Source: Curtobacterium sp. MCBA15_008
GTDB taxonomy: Bacteria > Actinomycetota > Actinomycetes > Actinomycetales > Microbacteriaceae
Direction of reading: 5' to 3'
Length of the DNA: 64,000 nucleotides
NCBI RefSeq assembly: GCF_001865065.1
Contig: NZ_MJGN01000007.1
Span: 1 to 64,000, forward strand
The position numbers and the translations under genes are program-made. Shown in pieces: positions 8,849 to 17,273 of the stretch. Position 1 is the first letter of the stretch, and each line of letters opens with the position of its first letter. Below the pieces are notes generated by a model. That model was not told where the DNA came from, ran no database searches, and worked only from the letters and a program-made list of their open reading frames with translations.

Positions 8849-9513
8849 GCGGCGGGTCCCTCGCCGGCCGCCTGGTGCTGATCGCCGGAGCGACCAGCAC
8901 CAGCGGCGCGGCGGTCGCGCGGGCACTCACCGCCGCCGGTGCGGCCGTCGTCGCGGTCGGCACCAGACTCGACGCCCTGGAGGCACTGCGCGCGTCCGTC
9001 CCGGGTGTCACCACCCACACGTGCGACCTCTCGGACCTGGGTGCGGTCACCGCACTGGCCTCCGCCGTCCACAGCGCTTCCGGCCGCGTCGACGGCCTGG
9101 TCCACCTCGTCGGAGGGTGGCGTGGCGGCGGCGGTCTGGCCGGACAGACGGACGAGGACTGGGACTTCTTCGACGGGGCATTCCGCACCCTGCGGAACAC
9201 GACCCGCGTGTTCTACGACGACCTCGTGGCCTCCCCGGCCGGGCGCCTGGCGTTCGTCTCGTCGACCGCGGTCGACTCCCCCACCGCCGGCGCCGCCAAC
9301 TACGCCGCCGCCAAGGCCGCATCCGACGCCTGGGTCCGTGCCGTCGCGCAGGGCTTCGGGAAGGACGCGCCGGGTTCGGCGGCAGCCACCCTGTTCGTCG
9401 TCGGGGCGTTGTCCGGGCTCGAGCAGCGACTCGGTGACGAGGTCGTCCGGCTCTGGTCGGAGGCGCCCTCGGACGTCAACGGCGCCAGACTCCCCCTCTC
9501 CCCGTCTCCCTAG
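8845..9513 (+). CDS. Short-chain dehydrogenase/reductase (small SDR)
   Basis: A 222-residue classical-length SDR. The nucleotide-binding turn is AGATSTSG (about 14-21), and the active-site YAAAK follows an SS strand (FVSSTAV), so unlike the first SDR of the block this copy keeps Tyr and Lys. The GTG start overlaps the DUF6421 stop by four bases, which fixes the start. The stop codon TAG forms the first three bases of the -10 hexamer of the aldolase gene. It likely works on the same substrate series as its neighbours, reducing or oxidising a carbonyl. Confidence 0.82.
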   Translation: MSGGSLAGRLVLIAGATSTSGAAVARALTAAGAAVVAVGTRLDALEALRASVPGVTTHTCDLSDLGAVTALASAVHSASGRVDGLVHLVGGWRGGGGLAGQTDEDWDFFDGAFRTLRNTTRVFYDDLVASPAGRLAFVSSTAVDSPTAGAANYAAAKAASDAWVRAVAQGFGKDAPGSAAATLFVVGALSGLEQRLGDEVVRLWSEAPSDVNGARLPLSPSP

Positions 9514-9525
9514 GATGAACCAGTG
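9511..9525 (+). promoter_or_regulatory. Leaderless-type promoter, TAGGAT overlapping the SDR stop codon
   Basis: TAGGAT at 9511-9516 begins with the TAG stop of the upstream gene and is followed by six bases and GTG at 9523. The aldolase can thus be expressed apart from the SDR pair. Confidence 0.55.
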
Positions 9526-10596
9526 ACCCTTCGACTCCACGACCTGGACCTGCGGGGCTTCGCCTCCGACAACTACGCCGGCGTCCACCCCGAGATCCTC
9601 GACGCGATCGCCGCGGCCAACGCCGGCCACCAGATCGCCTACGGCGAGGACGTCTACACGGCACGGCTGCAGGAGGTCATCACCTCGCACTTCGGGCCGC
9701 AGGCCCAGGCGTTCCCGGTGTTCAACGGCACCGGGGCGAACGTCGTCGGGCTGCAGTCGATGCTCCCGCGGTGGGGCGCCGTCGTGTGCACCTCGACCGC
9801 GCACATCCACACCGACGAGGCCGGGGCGCCCGAGCGCGTCGCGGGGATCAAGCTCCTGCCCGTCGATGCCCCGGACGGCAAGCTCACGCCCGAGCTGATC
9901 GATCGCGAGGCCTGGGGCTGGGGCGACGAGCACCGGGCCCAGCCGCTCGTGGTCTCGATCACCCAGACCACCGAGCTCGGCACGGCCTACTCCGTCGACG
10001 AGATCCGGGCGATCGCCGACCACATCCACCCGCTCGGCATGACGCTGCACATGGACGGTGCGCGCATCTCGAACGCCGCGGCCACGCTCGGGGTCCCGCT
10101 CCGATCGTTCACGACCGACGCCGGCGTGGACGTCCTGAGCTTCGGCGGGACGAAGAACGGCATGCTCTACGGCGAAGCGATCGTCGTGCTGAACCCCTCC
10201 GCCTCGGAGGGGCTGCACTACCTCCGCAAGATGAACATGCAGCTGTCGTCGAAGATGCGGTTCGTATCGGCGCAGCTCATCGCCCTGCTCACCGACGACC
10301 TCTACCTCCGCTCCGCTTCGCACGCCAACGCCATGGCGGCGCGGCTCCGTGATGCGCTCGAGGCCGGCATCGCCGACGGCAGCATCCGCGGGGTCGCCTT
10401 CAGCCAGGAGACCCAGGCGAACGGGGTGTTCGCGACGCTGCCCGCCGGTGTGGCCGAGCGGCTGCGTGAGCACTTCCGGTTCTACGACTGGGATGCCAGC
10501 CGGAACGAGGTGCGGTGGATGTGCTCCTTCGACACGACGGAGCAGGACATCGACGACTTCGTGGGGGCGTTGCGGGCGGAGCTCAACGCCGCCTGA
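9523..10596 (+). CDS. Threonine aldolase-like PLP-dependent lyase
   Basis: A 357-residue fold-type I PLP enzyme of the threonine aldolase (beta-eliminating lyase) family, which splits threonine or other beta-hydroxy amino acids into glycine and an aldehyde. Visible features are SDNYAGVHPEI at the N-terminus, GTGANVVGL (about 63-71, phosphate cup), LHMDGARISNA (about 175-185, with the Asp that contacts the PLP nitrogen) and SFGGTKNGM with the Schiff-base lysine (about 210). The length is right for the family. The low-specificity L-form is likely but stereochemistry cannot be read. The GTG was chosen because of the -10 spacing. Confidence 0.9.
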   Translation: MTLRLHDLDLRGFASDNYAGVHPEILDAIAAANAGHQIAYGEDVYTARLQEVITSHFGPQAQAFPVFNGTGANVVGLQSMLPRWGAVVCTSTAHIHTDEAGAPERVAGIKLLPVDAPDGKLTPELIDREAWGWGDEHRAQPLVVSITQTTELGTAYSVDEIRAIADHIHPLGMTLHMDGARISNAAATLGVPLRSFTTDAGVDVLSFGGTKNGMLYGEAIVVLNPSASEGLHYLRKMNMQLSSKMRFVSAQLIALLTDDLYLRSASHANAMAARLRDALEAGIADGSIRGVAFSQETQANGVFATLPAGVAERLREHFRFYDWDASRNEVRWMCSFDTTEQDIDDFVGALRAELNAA

Positions 10597-10631
10597 TCAC
10601 GCCGTGAGGCGTTCCCCACCTCGACGGGTCG

Positions 10632-10653
10632 CCCGACTCGGCTCGTAGTCGGG
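10632..10653. terminator. Short hairpin after the threonine aldolase gene
   Basis: CCCGACT at 10632-10638 pairs with AGTCGGG at 10647-10653 across an eight-base loop. No T-run follows, so termination strength is doubtful. The rest of the 210-base gap to 10808 is visibly less GC-rich and presumably holds the promoter of the secreted-protein cassette. Confidence 0.35.
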
Positions 10654-10808
10654 TGCGGCGGCGGCGGCGGACGTGACGTGAACCGTCGGCGCTAGCCGCG
10701 GTGGACGATAACGGATCCATAACGAGCATGTGAAATGTGTTCTTCTGGTGTTTCATGTTCCGGTAGTTTCCCCAGAGAGCTTCTCGACGACGAGAAAGGG
10801 GAAAGCTC

Positions 10809-11282
10809 GTGCGACCAACCAAACGGCCGATGCTGACACTTGGCGGAACAATGCTCACGGCGATTGCTCTGACCGGATGCGCAACAACCAGTGCTCCATC
10901 AAGGTCGAGCACGCCGACGGTCAGCTCGACCGCCTCAGCCGAAGACGCGCTCGAAGTGGACACATCGATGTCCGCGGCGTGCGGGCAGCTGTCAGCACTC
11001 TTGACCGTGCAGGAAAACGCACGAGCCGATAAAGCAGCCGGAGTCATCGGCGATGAGGCCTACCGGGCTCAACTCGATGCGGTGCAATTCGGCGTCGAGC
11101 AGATCCCGACCATCCCGGAACCTCAGAACTCATTCGGTAACGCGGGTGCCTACCTATCGAGCTTGGGTGATACCGCGTTCGATCCGGGCGCGACCGAGTG
11201 GGGTGAGCTTGTGGACAGGCTCGGTGCCGAGTGCCAGGCGTCCGAGAGCCCCGTCGGGATCAGCAGGACGCAGGGCGGCTAG
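10809..11282 (+). CDS. Small putative lipoprotein, first gene of secreted cassette
   Basis: A 157-residue protein with an N-terminal lipoprotein signal: basic start (MRPTKRP), hydrophobic stretch and lipobox LTGC (Cys about 24), then a Ser/Thr/Pro-rich linker. The mature domain (about 45-150) contains two further cysteines (about 58 and 142), plausibly one disulfide. GAAAGGGGAAA lies just before the GTG start. I recognise no family. It opens the 10.8-16.9 kb set of secreted proteins, whose base composition is visibly less GC-extreme than the flanks. Confidence 0.65.
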   Translation: MRPTKRPMLTLGGTMLTAIALTGCATTSAPSRSSTPTVSSTASAEDALEVDTSMSAACGQLSALLTVQENARADKAAGVIGDEAYRAQLDAVQFGVEQIPTIPEPQNSFGNAGAYLSSLGDTAFDPGATEWGELVDRLGAECQASESPVGISRTQGG

Positions 11283-11402
11283 CGCCACAGATTCACACCC
11301 CCTGGGGCTTCGACGCCGCAGCGCGCACGGGCAGACACTCGAGCGCCTGCTTTTGTCATGCCACCAGGCTCGATTTCTGATGCGCTCAATGAGGAGTAAC
11401 AC

Positions 11403-11951
11403 GTGCACAAGACATCCACTGTTCTGGTCGGCGTCACGCTGGCGTTAACGCTCGTGGCTTCCGGAGTCTCCGCCGCGATCGCGGCTGAACGAGATCCGAT
11501 GCCCGAGCCGAAGATCACGGGAGGACCAACGAGCTTCTACTCGCAGGACCAGATCCCAGCGGTGTGGGCAGCGGCGACCCAAGCGGTTCCGGATCCCTTG
11601 CCGGCGGGGTTCGACTACCCAACGGAGCCTCCGGCGTTGCTGCGTGGGGACACGACAGCGGAGAACGTCTACGAGAAGGGATTTCCGGAGCACATCGCTG
11701 CCCGATACTGGCGCTGCGCATGGCTCGACCACGCGCTTTCCGCAACCACGTCTCGTGCCTCCAAGATGCAGGCAGCGCGGGACGCGATCGCCCGATGGGA
11801 CTCATTCTCGGCCGTGACCAACTTCGACGGCCTGTCGGATTACGACAGCAAGATGCATGCGCTCGCTGAAGAAGTCGGCAAGTCGCCCTTCGAGACCGAG
11901 TTCAGCGTGGACTGCGGCTCGGACCTGTACACCCCGGGGAGCAGCAAATGA
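11403..11951 (+). CDS. Secreted hypothetical protein
   Basis: A 182-residue protein with a Sec signal peptide (MHKTSTVLVGVTLALTLVAS, cleavage probably after SAAIA, about 31). The mature part contains aromatic-rich stretches (TSFYSQDQIPAVWAAATQA, AARYWRCAWLDHALSA) and two cysteines (about 103 and 173). GAGGAG lies about nine bases before the GTG start. The stop overlaps the ATG of the next gene (ATGA), so they are coupled. No known family recognised; its place next to a cell-wall lytic protein suggests an envelope role. Confidence 0.65.
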   Translation: MHKTSTVLVGVTLALTLVASGVSAAIAAERDPMPEPKITGGPTSFYSQDQIPAVWAAATQAVPDPLPAGFDYPTEPPALLRGDTTAENVYEKGFPEHIAARYWRCAWLDHALSATTSRASKMQAARDAIARWDSFSAVTNFDGLSDYDSKMHALAEEVGKSPFETEFSVDCGSDLYTPGSSK

Positions 11952-12391
11952 GCATCCGCAAGACTGCTGGCTGGTCGAGCCTGAGCGCTCTGATCCTCAG
12001 CGCAACCCTCCTCTTCACCTTGTCGACTCCAGCGACCGCGGCCAGTTCGGCGATCAGCGGGACGATCACCCCGTGCGGGCACAATCAGTACTACGCGACA
12101 GGCCGCGTGAATGCCCTGAACCAGAACAGCGCTTTCTTCAAGGCGACGAGACTGGGCCCTTGCGGCACCAATACCCTCACGGTGGGATTGCGAGGGACCA
12201 AGGGGGCCGCCGCGTCTCATGCCAAGGTCACCGTGACGAACACGTCATCAACGTTCAAGTTCAAGGCAACGAACGGCGCCTCCTACATCTCTGGCGGCAC
12301 GTTCTACGTGACTGGACACCAGGCCGGGGCTTGCGGACCGTGCACCGGCTCCTTCGCGGGCAACCTCACGTACAGCGTCCCCGCCGGCTGA
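11948..12391 (+). CDS. Secreted beta-rich hypothetical protein
   Basis: A 147-residue secreted protein. A signal peptide (MSIRKTAGWSSLSALILSAT, cleavage after ATAA, about 32) is followed by a Thr/Ser/Gly-rich mature domain of about 115 residues, probably all-beta, with four cysteines, two of them in ACGPC near the C-terminus. The ATG overlaps the previous stop by four bases. It is small and compact like binding or inhibitor modules found beside secreted hydrolases; this is only an analogy and no function is assigned. Confidence 0.65.
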   Translation: MSIRKTAGWSSLSALILSATLLFTLSTPATAASSAISGTITPCGHNQYYATGRVNALNQNSAFFKATRLGPCGTNTLTVGLRGTKGAAASHAKVTVTNTSSTFKFKATNGASYISGGTFYVTGHQAGACGPCTGSFAGNLTYSVPAG

Positions 12392-12443
12392 GCCGGGGCC
12401 GAGCGCGCACGTCCGATCGAGCCGTCCAAGAGAGACCTGTTCA

Positions 12444-15400
12444 ATGAATCGTTTGCTTCGCCATGCCCGTGTGCGTGCCACGAGGATCGCTGCCGTGATC
12501 ACCGCGGCGACGTTGCTTCCGCTGACCGCGATCGCCGGAGAGTCGGCGTCGACGGCGTCGCCGCGGCGAGGAGACCCGGACGCGTCGTTGACGCCACCGC
12601 CGTCGGCAGCGAAGGACGCGCCGTTCACCGTGCCGGAACGAGACAGGGCGTCCCTGTTCGGTCGGGGTGCTCCGACCGATGCGGACATCGCATTCGCGAG
12701 TGTCGGAACAGCTTCCGGTCTCCAGCTACTGAGCGCGAGGGCTTCCGAGGGATACGCGTGGGATGCGCTGGCCACCTTGGCAGTGCCAGGGGTCGAGGCG
12801 GATCAGTGGGTAGGCAACACCTGCCTCACCACTGACGGCGCGTACGCGGTTGCGGTGTTCGCACCCCGAGCGTTCAGCAATGATCAACGGCTCTTCAACG
12901 AGGGTGCATGGGCGGCCGTCGTGAACACCAAGACCAGCGACGTCCAAAGCCTCGGGCGTGGCTACTCGCTGTCCTACTCGAATCCAGGATGCGGGTCCGG
13001 AACGAACGCGGTCCTCGCCCGGCACACGGGCACCGGCACGGAGCTCGGCAGCTTCGACGCAGCCGACGCTGCCGCGGGGCCGGTGTGGACCACGGAGGTC
13101 GATCACCAAGTGACCTCGGCAGTTGCTGCCCCCGACGGGACCATCCTCGCGGCGGGCCCTGGCGGCATCGAACGCATCAGCAGCGACGGCGACTCCAGCA
13201 AAACGGTGCAGACGGACGGAGCTGCCTACGACCTCACCCTCGCCGGAGATCGACTGACCTTTGCCGAGCACAACGGCGTAGACGCAACCATCCGCACCGG
13301 GATCCTCGAACACAACGGCACCCTAGAGGATGCAGAACGGGTGGGCTCCGGCGAACTGACGAAGGTCGGCCTCGCGCGCGACGCCACCGGCGGCACGTAC
13401 ATCGCAGGCATCGACTCGACAGCCAGTCTGCCTCCGTCGATGCACCGTATCGAGGGTGTTGACGCCGCCTTCGAAGTTTCCACCGGCGGTCGACTCGCCG
13501 TGAATACGGTCACCGCGCCCCCGCCCACGCCAGGCGACGGTGCGACCACAGCCTCGGAGACGCCGCTGCTGGTCGATGCCACCGCCGTGAACACCGGCGA
13601 TGTCGTCCAGCTACGAGTCGCGCCGAACGACGGCGGCAGCCGTCTGGCCACGACACCGGTTGGTCGCCCTGGTGCGTCCGGGACGCGAGGATCATCGTCG
13701 AATCCGTCGGAAGCCGAAAGGGTGTGCGCGATTCCGCGGAACGACCCACGCCGGCAGGCGCTGCAGCCCAAACCCCGTCAGGTCGAATGGGCAGTGAACC
13801 GGATTGTGTCCGGGCAGCTGTCGATCAGTCGGCCGGCGAACTGGAACGGTACCGGAATGGCTGCCTACAGTCCTGGGGCGATGTTTCCGAAGAAGCCCCT
13901 CGAAGGCGGCGGGCGGATCCCCTCGCAGGTGCTGTTGGGAGTCCTGGCTCAAGAATCGAACCTGTGGCAGGCATCCCGCTACACGAGCCCCGGCGAGGCC
14001 GGGAACCCCCTCATCGGGAACTTCTACGGCACCGACGTTTCCGGGGGCGTCGACGGGACCGCGTTCTGGTGGGTCGACTTCAGCAAGGCGGACTGCGGGT
14101 ACGGCGTCGGCCAGATCACCGACGGGATGCGGCTCGCAGGGCGTGAGCACGGCCACTCCCCAGCCCTCCCGGCTGCGCAACAACAAGCGATTGCCCTCGA
14201 CTACACGGCGAACATCGCCCGTGCGGCGCAGATGCTGACCGACAAGTGGAATGAGACCCGTCGAGGAGGGACCACAGTCAACGATGGCGACAGCTCGAAG
14301 ATCGAGAACTGGTTCGCCGCGGTCTGGGCGTACAACACCGGCTATCACACTGCTGAAGACGGGGCGGAAGGGCTCGGCTGGTTCAACAATCCCGTCAACC
14401 CCATCTACAACCCCTCCCGACATTCCTTCCTGGACGGCAACGCCGCCGATGCCGCCCACCCGCAAGACTGGCCGTACGGTGAGAAAGTGATGGGGTTCGC
14501 CGCGAACAGTCTGGGGCTCATCGAGAAGCAAACCGTCGAGGGTGGCGCCGTCGAGGTCGTCGGATTCCGCACCGCTTGGTGGAACGGCAATGGAACCTCG
14601 GGTCCAGCGAACCGCACAGCGGTGAAGCCGCCGCTGTCGACGTTCTGCAGCGTCAGCGTGAACGACTGCTCTGCCGTTCACCCGGCGGTCTGCTCTCGGG
14701 ATGACTTCAAGTGCTGGTGGACCGGAAACGCAACTTGGAAGAACGACTGCTCGTACACGTGTGGGAACGAGTTCGAACGCTTCGCCCCCGCCGCGGATTA
14801 CATGGCCGAGCAAGCCAACGGTGAGAGCTTTCCGCCCAGCTGCACCCGCGCCGGTTTGCCATCCGGCTCCTTGATCGTTGACGATGTGCCCCTGCAAACA
14901 GACGCCGGTCCGATCCACGCTTCCCCCGCCAACCCGGCCTGCACCACCGTTGCCACCACCGGGTCGTTCCGGTTCGACTTCGGAGCCCCGGGCGGGTCTG
15001 GTAGCCACCAGTCCAAGATCGACACCCATCAACTCGGAGCCGGCCTGAACGGACACTTCTACTTCTCACACACCTGGAACGCCCGACAGGATTCGCGCCA
15101 AGGTGCAATAACAGGCACCTGGAGCCTCGGACGGTCCCTCTCGCAGTGGAGTCGCGTGTTCGTGCACTTGCCCGACCACGCTGCGTGGGCACCGGACGCG
15201 AAGTACACGGTTGACCTCGGAAACGGACGGGTCGTCACCCGCAGTCTCCCCCAACGCCGGTACGCCAACGAATGGGTATCCCTCGGGGTGTTCGACTTCA
15301 CTGGCGCCCCGACCGTGTCGCTGACAAACATCACCGGTGACGCCGACGACATCGACGCACGCGACGACATCGCCTGGGACGCGGTCGCATTCCAGCCCTT

Positions 15401-16337
15401 GCCGAACAAGCCCAAGGACATCGTCGTTTCCCTTGGGGACTCCTTCTCCTCCGGGGAGGGAGCGGGGAAGTACGAGCCCGTCACTGACAACAACGGCGAT
15501 GACAACCGAATGCGCAACGCCTGCCACCGCTCATCGAATGCGTGGAGCCGCCTCGCAAAACTCCCGGGTTCCAGCACAACCATCGGTGCTCGGGACGACA
15601 GCAACGACCCCAGCCTCGACTACCACGGGATCTCCTGCTCTGGCGCCGAAACCAGGCATCTGTTCGGCGAGACAGCGGAAGACAAGCAATATGAGGCACC
15701 GCAGCTGCAGCAGGGGTACCTGGACGTGCACACGACCCTCGTCACGTTTTCCATCGGAGGCAACGACGTCGGGTTCAGTCCCGTGCTCGAGCGATGTGTC
15801 ATCACCTATCTCGTCACTTCTGGCGCAGGCGACTGCCGCGGTGCGAAACCGAGCGTCTACGAAAAGCTCGAGAGACTCGAGGGGCAGCTCGACAAGACAC
15901 TCAACACCATCCGCGCCAAGGCACCGAATGCGAAGATCCTGGTGATGGGGTATCCGGCGTTGTTCGGCGACGGCGTGAAGTGCATGCCCATCACCGCGAA
16001 TGACGTCGAGTGGTTGCAACAGATGAACAACGACCTCAACACGACGATCAAAACCCGGGTCACCGCGGTCGGTGACGCCAAGATCGTGTTTGCCAACCCC
16101 ACGAGCGCTTTCGACGGACGCTCGATATGCGGGCAGGATCCGGCAATCAACAACCTGCTCCCCTACGTTGACTACGTGTACGGATCCCGCACCAACGGCG
16201 ACAAGCCGATGTTCACGATCCCGGCGCCGTGGGGCGGGATCAAGGGAGGCATCGCTCAGGCGAGCATCCACCCGAACGCCAAGGGCACCGCTCTCTACGC
16301 CCATGTCATGGAACAAGCGCTCGGAGCCACACGATGA
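12444..16337 (+). CDS. Giant secreted protein: beta-rich domain, transglycosylase-like, golvesin-like, SGNH hydrolase
   Basis: A 1297-residue multidomain exported protein with a signal peptide at about 1-36. Residues 60-400 are short beta-type repeats resembling a propeller (CLTTDGAYAVAVF, AAPDGTILAAGPGGIERIS). Residues 450-690 look like a soluble lytic transglycosylase: catalytic-type Glu at about 504 in LAQESN, then YGVGQITDGM. A cysteine-rich stretch (about 730-830) precedes a golvesin/xanthan-lyase-type beta domain (about 850-985). The C-terminus is an SGNH esterase: GDSFSSGEG with Ser about 1000, GGNDVGF about 1105, and IHPNAKG with the catalytic His about 1276. It could cut peptidoglycan and deacylate wall or external polymers. 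It is coupled (ATGA) to the next lipoprotein. Confidence 0.82.
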   Translation: MNRLLRHARVRATRIAAVITAATLLPLTAIAGESASTASPRRGDPDASLTPPPSAAKDAPFTVPERDRASLFGRGAPTDADIAFASVGTASGLQLLSARASEGYAWDALATLAVPGVEADQWVGNTCLTTDGAYAVAVFAPRAFSNDQRLFNEGAWAAVVNTKTSDVQSLGRGYSLSYSNPGCGSGTNAVLARHTGTGTELGSFDAADAAAGPVWTTEVDHQVTSAVAAPDGTILAAGPGGIERISSDGDSSKTVQTDGAAYDLTLAGDRLTFAEHNGVDATIRTGILEHNGTLEDAERVGSGELTKVGLARDATGGTYIAGIDSTASLPPSMHRIEGVDAAFEVSTGGRLAVNTVTAPPPTPGDGATTASETPLLVDATAVNTGDVVQLRVAPNDGGSRLATTPVGRPGASGTRGSSSNPSEAERVCAIPRNDPRRQALQPKPRQVEWAVNRIVSGQLSISRPANWNGTGMAAYSPGAMFPKKPLEGGGRIPSQVLLGVLAQESNLWQASRYTSPGEAGNPLIGNFYGTDVSGGVDGTAFWWVDFSKADCGYGVGQITDGMRLAGREHGHSPALPAAQQQAIALDYTANIARAAQMLTDKWNETRRGGTTVNDGDSSKIENWFAAVWAYNTGYHTAEDGAEGLGWFNNPVNPIYNPSRHSFLDGNAADAAHPQDWPYGEKVMGFAANSLGLIEKQTVEGGAVEVVGFRTAWWNGNGTSGPANRTAVKPPLSTFCSVSVNDCSAVHPAVCSRDDFKCWWTGNATWKNDCSYTCGNEFERFAPAADYMAEQANGESFPPSCTRAGLPSGSLIVDDVPLQTDAGPIHASPANPACTTVATTGSFRFDFGAPGGSGSHQSKIDTHQLGAGLNGHFYFSHTWNARQDSRQGAITGTWSLGRSLSQWSRVFVHLPDHAAWAPDAKYTVDLGNGRVVTRSLPQRRYANEWVSLGVFDFTGAPTVSLTNITGDADDIDARDDIAWDAVAFQPLPNKPKDIVVSLGDSFSSGEGAGKYEPVTDNNGDDNRMRNACHRSSNAWSRLAKLPGSSTTIGARDDSNDPSLDYHGISCSGAETRHLFGETAEDKQYEAPQLQQGYLDVHTTLVTFSIGGNDVGFSPVLERCVITYLVTSGAGDCRGAKPSVYEKLERLEGQLDKTLNTIRAKAPNAKILVMGYPALFGDGVKCMPITANDVEWLQQMNNDLNTTIKTRVTAVGDAKIVFANPTSAFDGRSICGQDPAINNLLPYVDYVYGSRTNGDKPMFTIPAPWGGIKGGIAQASIHPNAKGTALYAHVMEQALGATR

Positions 16338-16879
16338 CCGCCAGCAGACTCCTCGGATCCGCCCTGTGCGTGTGCATCCTCGCTGTCGGGACGGCGGGAT
16401 GCGGCATTCAAGTGCACACGTCGAGCTCAGAGGCGAAGGAGATCGCGGAAGAGAACGGGGCTCGGATCCTCCAAGCGCTCAGTGATGTGGCCCGTGGTGC
16501 CCGGAGCGCCACAGAGCTCCAGGAGGCGATCCGAACCGTGGACACCGGCGCCTTCGAAGAGGTCGAGTCGTGGGCATCCGGGGAGTTTGACGAGAAGCGC
16601 GGCGATCTCCGTACTGCGGTCTACAAGACCTCGGTTCACAAGACGAGGGTGGAGGCCTTGTCGTACGCGTCCGGAACAGCGCAAGGTGGGGGGCTGTCCA
16701 ACGCTGCATCCGTCTACGGCTGCTTCAGCGCGACTCTCTCCCCGGGCTCGTGGGAGACGCCGACCGAGTCGGCCCCTTGCCCTGAGTTCACCACCACGGG
16801 CTCCGTGACCGAGATCTCGCTGACGCCCCCGCAGCCGACGAAGCCACTGCCCGACCTCCAATCCACGCCAGGAGGCTGA
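16334..16879 (+). CDS. Putative lipoprotein, last gene of secreted cassette
   Basis: A 181-residue protein whose ATG overlaps the stop of the giant SGNH protein by four bases. The N-terminus is a lipoprotein signal with lipobox GTAGC (Cys about 23). The mature region is helical (EAKEIAEENGARILQALSDV) then mixed, with two cysteines (about 130 and 150), and ends in a proline/threonine-rich tail. Coupling to the large wall-active protein suggests it anchors or modulates it at the membrane; this is inference. No family recognised. Confidence 0.65.
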   Translation: MTASRLLGSALCVCILAVGTAGCGIQVHTSSSEAKEIAEENGARILQALSDVARGARSATELQEAIRTVDTGAFEEVESWASGEFDEKRGDLRTAVYKTSVHKTRVEALSYASGTAQGGGLSNAASVYGCFSATLSPGSWETPTESAPCPEFTTTGSVTEISLTPPQPTKPLPDLQSTPGG

Positions 16880-16888
16880 CGTCGGACC

Positions 16889-17197
16889 GTGCTCGGGCTG
16901 TACGGCGCATCGAAGGCAGCGGTCGCAGCACTGACCCGCACGTGGGCCGCGGAACTCGCGCCCCGTGGGATCCGGATCAACACCGCCGTCCCCGGTCCGA
17001 CCGAGACACCCGGGGTCGTGGGACTGGCGTCCGGCGACTCTGCCGCGTGGGTGGACCAGGTCGCGAGCGGACTCCCCTTCGGTCGGCTCCTGCGCCCGGA
17101 GGAGGTCGCTGCCACCGTCCTCTTCCTCGCGTCCGAACAGAGCTCCGGCATGACGGGGAGCGAGCTCCTCGTCGACGGGGGCAGCACCATCGTCTGA
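16889..17197 (+). pseudogene. 3' remnant of a short-chain dehydrogenase gene
   Basis: A 102-residue frame that starts at the active-site motif of a classical SDR (YGASKAAVAALTRTWAAELA) and runs through PGPTETPGV to the normal C-terminal VDGGST. The whole N-terminal half, including TGxxxGIG and the catalytic serine, is missing. It begins ten bases after the last gene of the secreted cassette, as if insertion or deletion there removed the 5' part. It could still be transcribed from the cassette, but a functional dehydrogenase is not possible. Confidence 0.75.
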
Positions 17198-17224
17198 CCA
17201 CCGCAGGTGACCTGACGGCGGACA

Positions 17225-17256
17225 GGAGGCGCGGTGCCGACCGGCACCGCGTCTCC
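17225..17256. repeat. Full GGAGGCGCGG-family hairpin between convergent genes
   Basis: GGAGGCGCGGTGCC (17225-17238) pairs with GGCACCGCGTCTCC (17243-17256), one mismatch, four-base loop. It sits between the SDR remnant and the convergent GH42 gene, so it may end transcription from both sides. Confidence 0.75.
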
Positions 17257-17273
17257 CGTCCCGTGCGGGTCCC

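Noticed and set aside
10809-16879. Prophage or lysis cassette
   Set aside because: A transglycosylase-like domain and lipoproteins are present, but there is no holin, integrase, capsid, tail or att site.
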